Below the pieces are notes generated by a model. That model was not told where the DNA came from. It did not search any database and saw only the letters and a list, made by a program, of their open reading frames with translations. A DNA stretch of 5,882 nt from Bacillota bacterium (GTDB lineage: Bacteria; Bacillota; Clostridia; Christensenellales; Aristaeellaceae). Position 1 is the first letter of the stretch. The number at the start of each line of letters is the position of its first letter. The stretch covers positions 1-5,882 of the forward strand of contig JAGVSV010000281.1 in the NCBI GenBank assembly GCA_019137115.1, in the 5' to 3' direction. The position numbers and the translations under genes were made by a program. Positions 1-5,412 of the stretch are shown here, in pieces.

Positions 1-123
1 CAGCTGCTCCAGCAGCAGACGGCCCAGCGGCACGCTCAGCCCATAGCACAGCGCCGCCAGCAGCGCCAGCACGACCGCGCCGCCTGCGGCGGAGTACCCT
101 TTTCCATTGGTCATATGGTGCAT
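1..123 (-). CDS. DMT/EamA-type membrane transporter, N-terminal fragment (cut by window edge)
   Basis: Only the first 41 codons are visible; the rest lies beyond position 1. After a short polar head (MHHMTNGKGYSAAGG) comes a hydrophobic helix containing LALLAALCYGLSVPLGRLLL. The pattern of a first helix with a YGLSVPLGRLLL-like end is typical of the first transmembrane segment of drug/metabolite transporter (EamA, ten-helix) proteins, which export or import small metabolites across the cytoplasmic membrane; the substrate cannot be told. I chose ATG at 123, which directly follows the TAA of the upstream gene (126-124) and has GGGG at 135-132 about 8 bases upstream. An in-frame ATG at 114 is the alternative, but its spacing from that site is poor. 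Abutting stop and start codons imply translational coupling, making this the third gene of the kinase operon. The family call rests on one helix only. Confidence 0.66.
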   Translation of the reverse strand, partial: MHHMTNGKGYSAAGGAVVLALLAALCYGLSVPLGRLLLEQL

Positions 124-3100
124 TTACAATACCCCAATCGGGCTGCGCGCGGCGCCCAGCGTCTGCACGAACAGGGCCTTTTCGGCGTCCTCGGCCGTCA
201 GCGGGCGGAAGAAGTAATACCCCTGCGCGGTGTCGCAGCCCGTGTGCGCGAGGAACGTGGCCTGCTCCAGCGTTTCCACGCCTTCGGCCACCACCTGTAC
301 ATTGAGTTCCTTGGCCATGCTGATCACGTTCTGGATGATGATACCGCTGCGCGGGTTGTCCGCCGTGTACGCGCGGATCAGGCTCATGTCCAGCTTGATG
401 CGGTGGAAGGGGATGTCGGCCAGACGCCCCAGGTTGGAGTACTCGGTGCCAAAGTCGTCAATGGCGATGCCCACGCCCATGTGCGACAGGCTGCGCAGCG
501 CCTGGCGCATCTCGGGGCTGGGCTTGCCGGCCACCTCTTCGGTGATCTCCATCTCCAGATATTCGGGCGCAAGCCCGGTTTCCCGAAGCACCCGGCCCAC
601 CAGCCCCGGCACGTCGGAATCCATAAACTGCGTCAGCGAAAAGTTAACGCTGATCACCGCGCTCGCCAGGCCCTGGCTGATCCATTGCCGGTTCTGCCGG
701 CAGGCGGTCTCCAGCACCCAGGTGTTAATCTCGGTCAGCAGCCCCATTTCCTCGGCCAGCGGGATAAACGAGGCCGGGGGCACCACGCCCAGCGTCGGAT
801 GCCGCCAGCGCACCAGCGCCTCCATGCCCGTGATGCGCCGCGTGTTCAGGTCAATCTGCGGCTGGTACATCAGGAACAGCTGGCTCTCCGGCACCGCGTA
901 GCGCAGGCTGGCGCGCAGCTCCAGCGCGTAGGAGGCCTGGCTGCGCTCCTGGAAGCTGTAGAACTGCACTTGGTTGTGGCCCCGCCGCTTGGCCGCGTAC
1001 ACGGCAAAGTCCGCGCTGTGGGTCAGCGTCTCCACCGAGCGGCCGTCCCAGGGGTAGATCGCCACGCCCACGCAGGCGTTCACATACAGCTGGTGGTCGC
1101 CCACCTGTATAGGCTCGCCCAGGGCGGCGATGATGGCTTCGGCCTTTTCGCGGGTGATGTCAATGTTTTCCTGCGTGGTCAGGCACAGGAAATCCACCCC
1201 GGAAAAGCGCGCGATCACGTCGTCGGGCTCGGCCAGTTCGCGCAGCCGCTGCGCGCATATTTTGAGTGCCTTATCGCCGGTGGCGTGTCCGCCGCGGGCG
1301 TTGATCTCTTTAATGCCGCTCAAACTGACGAACAGCAGCGCCGGGGTTTCATTCTCGGCGTTGTAGCTGGCCAGCCGTTCGCGGGCCTGCCGAGCGAACA
1401 CGTCCCGGCGGTTGAGCCCCGTCAACTGGTCGACGGTGCTTAGATACATCAGCTCCTGCTCGGCGCTCACGCGGGTGAAGTAGTTGGCCAGGGAGCTGGA
1501 CGCGATGCGCAGGAAGTCGTGCGATTCATCTTCCACGCAGGGCGCGTCCCCGCCGCGCATCAAAATCAGATCGTGCTGCTCGTCCCCGCGCAGCACCAGC
1601 GGCACCAGCCAGAAGCTGGTGATGCCGCGCGCGGCCTGGAACGTGTGCCCCAGCTGTCCCGCCGTGCCTGGGTTGTCCGGGTCAATGGCCAGCGGGCCGC
1701 GGCGCGACGCATCGCGGTTCTTCACCAGCGGGATCAGCGCTGACCGTTCCTCGGTCGTCATCTCGCGGGAAGACAGCCCGTCCCACACATAGCCCGCGCC
1801 TACCTGCCCGGCGCTGGAGCGCAGGTAGATGACCGACGCGGCGTCCATGTACCGGCCAATCGAGCCTAATACCGCGCGCACCGGCTCCAGCGGCGCGGAC
1901 AGGTTGAGCGTGGCAAGAGACCCTGCCACGTCCGTCAGTGCCCGCTGCATCCGGGTTTGCTGCTCATTCTCCCGCAGGCGGAAGACATAGATGCGGTTGA
2001 CAAAGTACGCCAGGTACATGCCCGCCACGACCAGCACGACGCGCAGAGAATGCTGCCATGTGCTGATCGTTACCTGCACCGGTCCCTGGGTGACCGCAAA
2101 ATACATCTGCACCGCGATGTGCATAACGCAGGCCAGCAGCATCAGCCGGTTGTTTTCAAAGATGACGGTCAACAGCAGCAGCAGGAAAATGGTCGCCCAC
2201 ACCGTGGTGTTGGCTGTGAAGTTGAAGGCGACCATCAGCTCCAGGTCAAACAGCAAAATCAGCAGGAACACCACCAGCTCCCGCTTGGGCGTAGGCATCT
2301 TGGAGCGCCGCATCCACATGATGGCATAGCTGCCGCATTGCAGCGAAACAAACCACATCATGATGGGCACGAACATGTCCGGCGCTGCGTGCGGATAGGA
2401 GACCACCGTGGTGAAGAACACGTGGATAAAGCTGGCCGCGTAGAACGTCCACCCGAAAAACTGGTACAGCAGGTGGCGGTGCCGGTCGGTCATGATCTGC
2501 CGCGCATCCACCGGGGCGGTCGGCTCACTCGGGCTCAGGCAGGCATATTTCCGCGCGATGTAGTAGATCGCCACCACCGGGATCATGATGGCCACGATGC
2601 CCGCCTGGAAGGGGATCTGATCCTCCGGGACGCGGGCGCCGACAAAGTCGGTGAACAGGCTGATCACAAACGCCGCGGTAAACGTAATGAACAGCGCGCG
2701 GGACTGCCGCTTTTCGATTTCGTCCCTGGTTTTAAGGTGCCAGCGCACCAGCAGCGCGATGCTCAGGATCGAGGCGGTGGCATAGTATCCCGCGTGCCAG
2801 CGGTTCCAGAACGAATCCACATAATGGCTGATCCACACGCCCTGATGCAGCTGCAAATCAAACTGCGCGTTGGCGGTGGGTGCGTACAGCACCAGCACAA
2901 ACAGGTTGACCGCCGCCGGCGCATAGATCAGCGCCAGCACGATTTTGCGCCGCAGACATTTTTCGTGGCCGGAGATGATGAGAACGAAATGCAGCAGGAA
3001 GCTGAACACCGTGCCCCAGCCCAGGCCGGCCGATCTGCGCCAGGCCAGCGCGACGTCGTGGTCGGTGGCAGCATAGGCCGCCATCATGCACACCGCCCAG

Positions 3101-3240
3101 AAGCTCATCAGCCCAAACAGCGTGGCCAGCAGGCGGTTGGAGGTGTCGTTGCGCCCCTCATAGACAATGCGCAGGGAGAAGACCCCGTATATAATTCCGG
3201 TGATCAGGTAGACAAGTTGGATCAACAGTTGGACGGTCAT
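124..3240 (-). CDS. Multi-pass membrane GAF-GGDEF-EAL protein; predicted c-di-GMP phosphodiesterase with degenerate GGDEF
   Basis: A 1038-residue membrane-bound c-di-GMP signalling protein. Residues 1-230 form seven hydrophobic helices resembling the N-terminal 7TM sensor region of some histidine kinases. Residues 260-420 add about six more helices. A linker and GAF-like domain follow (about 435-590, with GITSFWLVPLVLRG), then GGDEF (about 596-760) and EAL (about 775-1025). The EAL domain keeps the expected set: E807 (EAL), N866, E898, D928/D929 (DDFGT), K949, E986 (EGVE) and Q1006 (QGY), so hydrolysis of c-di-GMP to pGpG is predicted. The GGDEF motif reads S680-G-V-D-F684. S639 and V682 sit where the metal-binding acidic residues belong, though N647 and D656 of the nucleotide pocket remain, and the RxxD I-site is absent. 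The open frame runs upstream to 3378 into the kinase gene, but ATG 3240 begins the hydrophobic segment and has a weak GAAAG site. It lies 43 bases after the kinase stop. The sensed signal is unknown. Confidence 0.93.
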   Translation of the reverse strand: MTVQLLIQLVYLITGIIYGVFSLRIVYEGRNDTSNRLLATLFGLMSFWAVCMMAAYAATDHDVALAWRRSAGLGWGTVFSFLLHFVLIISGHEKCLRRKIVLALIYAPAAVNLFVLVLYAPTANAQFDLQLHQGVWISHYVDSFWNRWHAGYYATASILSIALLVRWHLKTRDEIEKRQSRALFITFTAAFVISLFTDFVGARVPEDQIPFQAGIVAIMIPVVAIYYIARKYACLSPSEPTAPVDARQIMTDRHRHLLYQFFGWTFYAASFIHVFFTTVVSYPHAAPDMFVPIMMWFVSLQCGSYAIMWMRRSKMPTPKRELVVFLLILLFDLELMVAFNFTANTTVWATIFLLLLLTVIFENNRLMLLACVMHIAVQMYFAVTQGPVQVTISTWQHSLRVVLVVAGMYLAYFVNRIYVFRLRENEQQTRMQRALTDVAGSLATLNLSAPLEPVRAVLGSIGRYMDAASVIYLRSSAGQVGAGYVWDGLSSREMTTEERSALIPLVKNRDASRRGPLAIDPDNPGTAGQLGHTFQAARGITSFWLVPLVLRGDEQHDLILMRGGDAPCVEDESHDFLRIASSSLANYFTRVSAEQELMYLSTVDQLTGLNRRDVFARQARERLASYNAENETPALLFVSLSGIKEINARGGHATGDKALKICAQRLRELAEPDDVIARFSGVDFLCLTTQENIDITREKAEAIIAALGEPIQVGDHQLYVNACVGVAIYPWDGRSVETLTHSADFAVYAAKRRGHNQVQFYSFQERSQASYALELRASLRYAVPESQLFLMYQPQIDLNTRRITGMEALVRWRHPTLGVVPPASFIPLAEEMGLLTEINTWVLETACRQNRQWISQGLASAVISVNFSLTQFMDSDVPGLVGRVLRETGLAPEYLEMEITEEVAGKPSPEMRQALRSLSHMGVGIAIDDFGTEYSNLGRLADIPFHRIKLDMSLIRAYTADNPRSGIIIQNVISMAKELNVQVVAEGVETLEQATFLAHTGCDTAQGYYFFRPLTAEDAEKALFVQTLGAARSPIGVL

Positions 3241-3259
3241 GGTTCTTTCAGAAATCTTC

Positions 3260-3274
3260 CTGCCCGAACGGCAG
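3260..3274 (-). other. Small hairpin between kinase and GGDEF/EAL genes
   Basis: On the leftward transcript the sequence CTGCC-GTTCG-GGCAG forms a 5-bp GC-rich stem with a UUC-containing loop. It lies in the 43-base gap after the ROK kinase stop and just before the weak ribosome binding site of the GGDEF/EAL gene. No U-run follows, so it is not an intrinsic terminator. It could be an RNA stability or processing element that sets different levels for the two genes, or it could be chance in GC-rich DNA. Confidence 0.35.
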
Positions 3275-3283
3275 CGTACTATT

Positions 3284-4228
3284 TTAAGCCTGGTCCAAAA
3301 AAGCCGCGCCCACGATGCCGGCGTCATTTCCCAGCGCGGCGGGCCGCATGTCCGGGCCGCCGATCTGCTCATAAGCAAAGATGTATTTTGGCACGCGCGC
3401 GTTCAGCCGGTCAAACAGCGGCGGGCCGGCGTGGCTGATGCCCCCGCCGATGACCAGCACCTGCGGCCGGAACACCGTGATCAGCCCGCCGATGCCCTGC
3501 GCCAGATATTCGCAGTAGCGGTCGATGATCAGCGTGGCGGCGCGGTCGCCTTGCTCCGCCGCGCCGAAAATGGTGCGGCCGGTCAGTTTCATGTTGCTTG
3601 CGTTCAGCGCGCTGTGCGGGTGCTCCGCCAGCATCTCCCGCGCGATGGCGGCCAGCCCGGTCGCCGACACATAGGCTTCCAGGCAGCCGCTGGCCCCGCA
3701 GGTGCAGGGGTAGCCCCCCGCCACCAGCGGCAGGTGCCCGGCTTCCATGCCCATGCCGTCGCCGCCCGGGAACAGATGCCCGTTGATGATCATCGCGCTG
3801 CCCACGCCAGTGCCCAGCGTGAGCATCAGCGCGTGCGCAAATCCTTGGGCCGCGCCGGCTTTGGCTTCGGCCAGCAGCGCGCAGTCCGCGTCGTTGGCCA
3901 GCTTGACAGGAATGCCCAGGCGCTTTTCCAGCGCCTCGCGCATCGGCGCGTCATGCCAGCCCGTGTTGTTGGCAAACACCATGCGCCCGGTCGCCGGGTT
4001 GATCATGCTGGGCACACCGGCCCCGGCAAAGGGAAAATCCGTGATTTCCATGCCCGCCAGCCGGGCGGCTTGGCGCGCCGCGATCGCCATGTCGTCGGCG
4101 GCCTTGTCAAAGTCCTCCGAAGTGGGTACGCTAACAGCGTGGAGAACCTTTGCGTGTTCGTCCACAACGCCCACTTTGGCGCTGGTGCCGCCCAAATCGA
4201 TCCCAAGTCGGAGCTGTTTACCGTTCAA
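3284..4228 (-). CDS. ROK-family sugar kinase, glucokinase-like (TTG start)
   Basis: A 314-residue cytoplasmic ROK kinase, normal length for the family, expected to transfer phosphate from ATP to a hexose or amino-hexose. In order it has the N-terminal phosphate loop GIDLGGT (9-15), the catalytic Asp in ANDADCAL (D113), the glycine-rich LGTGVGS (138-144), sugar-contacting E162 and H165 in MEAGH, and the ROK zinc site CTCGASGCLE (C175, C177, C182 with H165). It also has IGGGIS (260-265) and a C-terminal LGNDAGIVGAA. The CxCGxxGCxE pattern and C-terminus resemble Firmicute glucokinases, but ManNAc, GlcNAc or other hexose kinases cannot be excluded. The open frame reaches a GTG at 4258. TTG at 4228 is preferred because GGGAGG stands 6 bases upstream and the protein then starts MNGKQLRLGIDLGG, as ROK proteins usually do. 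It is the first gene of the leftward operon, divergent from an RpiR regulator. Confidence 0.95.
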   Translation of the reverse strand: MNGKQLRLGIDLGGTSAKVGVVDEHAKVLHAVSVPTSEDFDKAADDMAIAARQAARLAGMEITDFPFAGAGVPSMINPATGRMVFANNTGWHDAPMREALEKRLGIPVKLANDADCALLAEAKAGAAQGFAHALMLTLGTGVGSAMIINGHLFPGGDGMGMEAGHLPLVAGGYPCTCGASGCLEAYVSATGLAAIAREMLAEHPHSALNASNMKLTGRTIFGAAEQGDRAATLIIDRYCEYLAQGIGGLITVFRPQVLVIGGGISHAGPPLFDRLNARVPKYIFAYEQIGGPDMRPAALGNDAGIVGAAFLDQA

Positions 4229-4234
4229 TGGCCG

Positions 4235-4240
4235 CCTCCC
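4235..4240 (-). promoter_or_regulatory. Shine-Dalgarno site that fixes the TTG start of the ROK kinase
   Basis: On the minus strand GGGAGG is followed by six bases (CGGCCA) and then TTG at 4228-4226. It is the strongest ribosome binding match near the beginning of the kinase and falls inside the longer GTG-initiated frame, so it argues for the non-ATG internal start. Confidence 0.8.
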
Positions 4241-4261
4241 ACAGTGCTGTTTATGCACACC

Positions 4262-4277
4262 GGCGGCACAAGCCGCC
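4262..4277 (-). promoter_or_regulatory. Perfect 6-bp stem-loop at the 5' end of the kinase mRNA
   Basis: GGCGGC (4262-4267) and GCCGCC (4272-4277) are perfect inverted copies around a 4-base loop. With the predicted leftward transcription start near A4281, the hairpin would occupy about +5 to +20 of the kinase operon mRNA, about 20 bases ahead of the ribosome binding site. It could shield the 5' end from degradation, or the DNA palindrome could be a second operator. It lacks a U-run, so it is not a terminator. Confidence 0.5.
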
Positions 4278-4287
4278 TGTTGCCCGA

Positions 4288-4316
4288 AGTGTACGAAAGC
4301 GCACCCCAGTTGTCAA
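4288..4316 (-). promoter_or_regulatory. Sigma-70-type promoter for the leftward ROK-GGDEF/EAL-DMT operon
   Basis: On the minus strand a perfect -35 box TTGACA (4316-4311) is followed by 17 bases and the -10 box TACACT (4293-4288). The predicted start is A4281, seven bases beyond the -10, giving a 5' leader of about 53 bases to the TTG start. Box identity and spacing are close to the housekeeping consensus, so the unregulated promoter should be strong, which fits the need for an operator across it. Confidence 0.8.
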
Positions 4317-4325
4317 GATGGGGTG
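4302..4325. promoter_or_regulatory. Candidate operator: 7-bp inverted repeat over both divergent -35 boxes
   Basis: CACCCCA (4302-4308) and TGGGGTG (4319-4325) are exact inverted copies separated by 10 bases. The dyad centre (4313.5) lies inside the overlapping -35 boxes of the two divergent promoters. A dimeric regulator bound here would block both. RpiR-family proteins usually bind palindromes next to their own divergent targets, so the adjacent RpiR gene product is the obvious candidate. Regulator identity is inferred; the symmetry is directly visible. Confidence 0.62.
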
Positions 4326-4339
4326 GACTATGGTATGTT
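4310..4339 (+). promoter_or_regulatory. Sigma-70-type promoter for the RpiR regulator gene
   Basis: TTGTCA (4310-4315) is followed 18 bases later by TATGTT (4334-4339), with TGG immediately before the -10 (extended -10, TGn). The predicted start is near A4346, leaving a leader of about 56 bases. Its -35 shares five base pairs with the -35 of the opposing kinase promoter, so the two cannot easily be occupied by RNA polymerase at once. Confidence 0.65.
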
Positions 4340-4390
4340 ATTCGTATTAGCCAAGCGCATCCACGCGCGCGCCTGCTACCGTCTGATATG

Positions 4391-4396
4391 GGAGGT
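4391..4396 (+). promoter_or_regulatory. Ribosome binding site of the RpiR gene
   Basis: GGAGGT, part of a longer GGGAGGTG, ends five bases before ATG 4402. It is a near-perfect match to the 16S rRNA tail and settles the start codon. Confidence 0.85.
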
Positions 4397-4401
4397 GCCC
4401 A

Positions 4402-5271
4402 ATGTCAACCAATACCATGTTTTGCCTGAGGGGGATTTATCCATCCCTGACCCCCATTGAGAGACGTCTGGCGGACTACTTCTTTGAAAACGCCAAGGAT
4501 CTGCCGCAGACCCCGATGCTGGTAGTGGCCCAGGCCTGCGACACGTCCAAGCCCGCCGTGGTGCGCCTGTGCAAGAAGATGGGCTTCACCGGCTACAAGG
4601 AGTTTCTCATCACCCTGAGCGCCGAAATGGCCATCTCCGCCATGAGCGAGCGGCCGGACTTTACCACCCTGAGTCGCCAGAGCAGCGCCAAGGACATCTG
4701 CGCCGCGGTGGCCTACTGGCAGATCGCCTCGTTGGAGGACACCGTCCTGCAGGTCAACACCGACAACATGGAGGAGGCCGTCAAGCTGGTGATGGCCGCC
4801 AAGCGCATTGACCTGTGTGGGATTGGCTCCGGCACCGTGTCCGCGCAGGCCGCGGGGCTGGGCCTAAGCCGCCTGGGCATGGACGCGCACGTATGCGGCG
4901 ACACGGAGGAGCAGGGCAACCGCGTGTCCTCCTTTGAGCCCAACGACGTGATGATCGTGCTGTCCGACACCGAGGTGAACAAGGCGCTGCTAAAAAGCGC
5001 CGAGGAAGCCCGGGAACTGGGCGCCAAGGTCATCGCCATCCTGCGCCGCCACACGCCTGCGGTCGCCCACGCCTGTGACGTGGTTATCCAGTACGCGTCC
5101 GCCGACGCGCCGGAGGAGTTCTGCGCCATCGCCACTCGCACCGCCATGCTGTGTACGGTGGACATGCTGGTCACCCTGACCATCTCGCGCGGCAACGAAC
5201 AGATGGTCGAACACTGGGACCGGCTGCGCGTGCAGCGCAACTACGCCGGCCGGAGGAAATCCGCCAGGTAA
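4402..5271 (+). CDS. RpiR-family transcriptional regulator (HTH_6 + SIS domain)
   Basis: A 289-residue cytoplasmic DNA-binding regulator of normal RpiR length. Residues 10-75 form the N-terminal helix-turn-helix; the PIERRLADYFFENAKDLP stretch and SKPAVVRLCKKMGFTGYKEF (49-68, recognition helix) are typical of the family. Residues about 110-245 are a SIS phosphosugar-binding domain, recognisable from DLCGIGSGTVSAQAAGLGL, LGMDAHV and ELGAKVIAI. Such proteins sense a sugar phosphate and act as repressor or activator. Two effector loops look altered: the usual GxGxS loop reads GIGSGT, and the usual SxSGxT loop reads S188-DTEVN193, losing the glycine and final Thr. The ligand may therefore be non-standard. 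The gene is divergent from a ROK kinase, and an inverted repeat lies over both promoters, suggesting autoregulation and control of the kinase operon. Start ATG 4402 has an excellent GGAGGT site. A terminator follows at 5291. Confidence 0.95.
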   Translation: MSTNTMFCLRGIYPSLTPIERRLADYFFENAKDLPQTPMLVVAQACDTSKPAVVRLCKKMGFTGYKEFLITLSAEMAISAMSERPDFTTLSRQSSAKDICAAVAYWQIASLEDTVLQVNTDNMEEAVKLVMAAKRIDLCGIGSGTVSAQAAGLGLSRLGMDAHVCGDTEEQGNRVSSFEPNDVMIVLSDTEVNKALLKSAEEARELGAKVIAILRRHTPAVAHACDVVIQYASADAPEEFCAIATRTAMLCTVDMLVTLTISRGNEQMVEHWDRLRVQRNYAGRRKSAR

Positions 5272-5290
5272 GCGCCGGACGCAAGCCATG

Positions 5291-5313
5291 AAGGGGGAGC
5301 TTCCCCCTTTTTT
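5291..5313 (+). terminator. Rho-independent terminator of the RpiR gene
   Basis: AAGGGGGA (5291-5298) pairs perfectly with TCCCCCTT (5302-5309) around a 3-base loop, and an unbroken run of six T (5308-5313) follows. It begins 19 bases after the RpiR stop codon, ends that transcript and separates it from the downstream MFS gene. The reverse direction has no comparable T-run, so it is effectively one-way. Confidence 0.92.
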
Positions 5314-5332
5314 GTGTTGGTTTCTCCTGTAA

Positions 5333-5369
5333 GGGATAGCATTTCCCGGCGTTTGGGCGTATGCTACCC
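5333..5369. repeat. Long imperfect inverted repeat upstream of the MFS gene, candidate operator
   Basis: GGG-A-TAGCAT (5333-5342) faces ATGCTA-CCC (5361-5369): nine matching base pairs with one unpaired A. Inside, CCC (5345-5347) and GGG (5355-5357) can add three more. No T-run follows on either strand, so termination is unlikely. It sits about 45-80 bases before the MFS start, a usual place for an operator or a 5' leader structure. A possible -10 (TATGCT, 5360-5365) overlaps the right arm, but I find no convincing -35 for it. Confidence 0.55.
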
Positions 5370-5378
5370 GGCGGATGG

Positions 5379-5393
5379 CCGCGCGGCGCGCGG
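5379..5393. repeat. GC-only palindrome just upstream of the MFS ribosome binding site
   Basis: CCGCGCG-G-CGCGCGG is a perfect 7+1+7 palindrome made only of G and C. In RNA it could fold into a six-pair hairpin with a 3-base loop ending 9 bases before the GGAGG at 5403, so it may affect ribosome access. In GC-rich DNA such a palindrome could also arise by chance. Confidence 0.4.
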
Positions 5394-5402
5394 ACAGGAA
5401 GC

Positions 5403-5407
5403 GGAGG
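5403..5407 (+). promoter_or_regulatory. Ribosome binding site of the MFS gene
   Basis: GGAGG lies five bases before ATG 5413. It supports this start, which begins a short polar head followed immediately by the first membrane helix. Confidence 0.85.
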
Positions 5408-5412
5408 ACGGC

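Noticed and set aside
115..1443. A 442-codon rightward open frame opposite the EAL/GGDEF coding region
   Set aside because: Its product is rich in H, Q, R, G and A with no domain pattern, and the opposite strand encodes clear EAL and GGDEF domains. It is a product of GC-rich codon use.
3260..3274. The hairpin after the ROK gene as a transcription terminator
   Set aside because: The stem is only 5 bp and no U-run follows in the leftward direction, so transcription should continue into the GGDEF/EAL gene.
3241..3378. A 46-codon N-terminal extension of the GGDEF/EAL protein
   Set aside because: It overlaps the end of the ROK gene, is Arg/Ser/Trp rich and does not resemble the following protein; ATG 3240 begins the first membrane helix.
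1957..3438. A 493-codon rightward open frame opposite the membrane region of the GGDEF/EAL gene
   Set aside because: It is low-complexity (Q, H, R, D rich), has no family features, and covers the antisense of a well-formed series of membrane helices.
4357..4373. An alternating CG run (CACGCGCGCGCC) in the RpiR leader as a Z-DNA or recombination signal
   Set aside because: It is short and expected in GC-rich DNA; nothing nearby supports a special role.
3239..4429. A 396-codon rightward open frame opposite the ROK kinase and through the divergent promoters
   Set aside because: It runs antisense to a kinase with all its motifs and straight through the promoter region; there is no family signal.
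5333..5369. The inverted repeat before the MFS gene as a second terminator
   Set aside because: Neither strand has a T-run after the stem, and a clear terminator already stands at 5291-5313.
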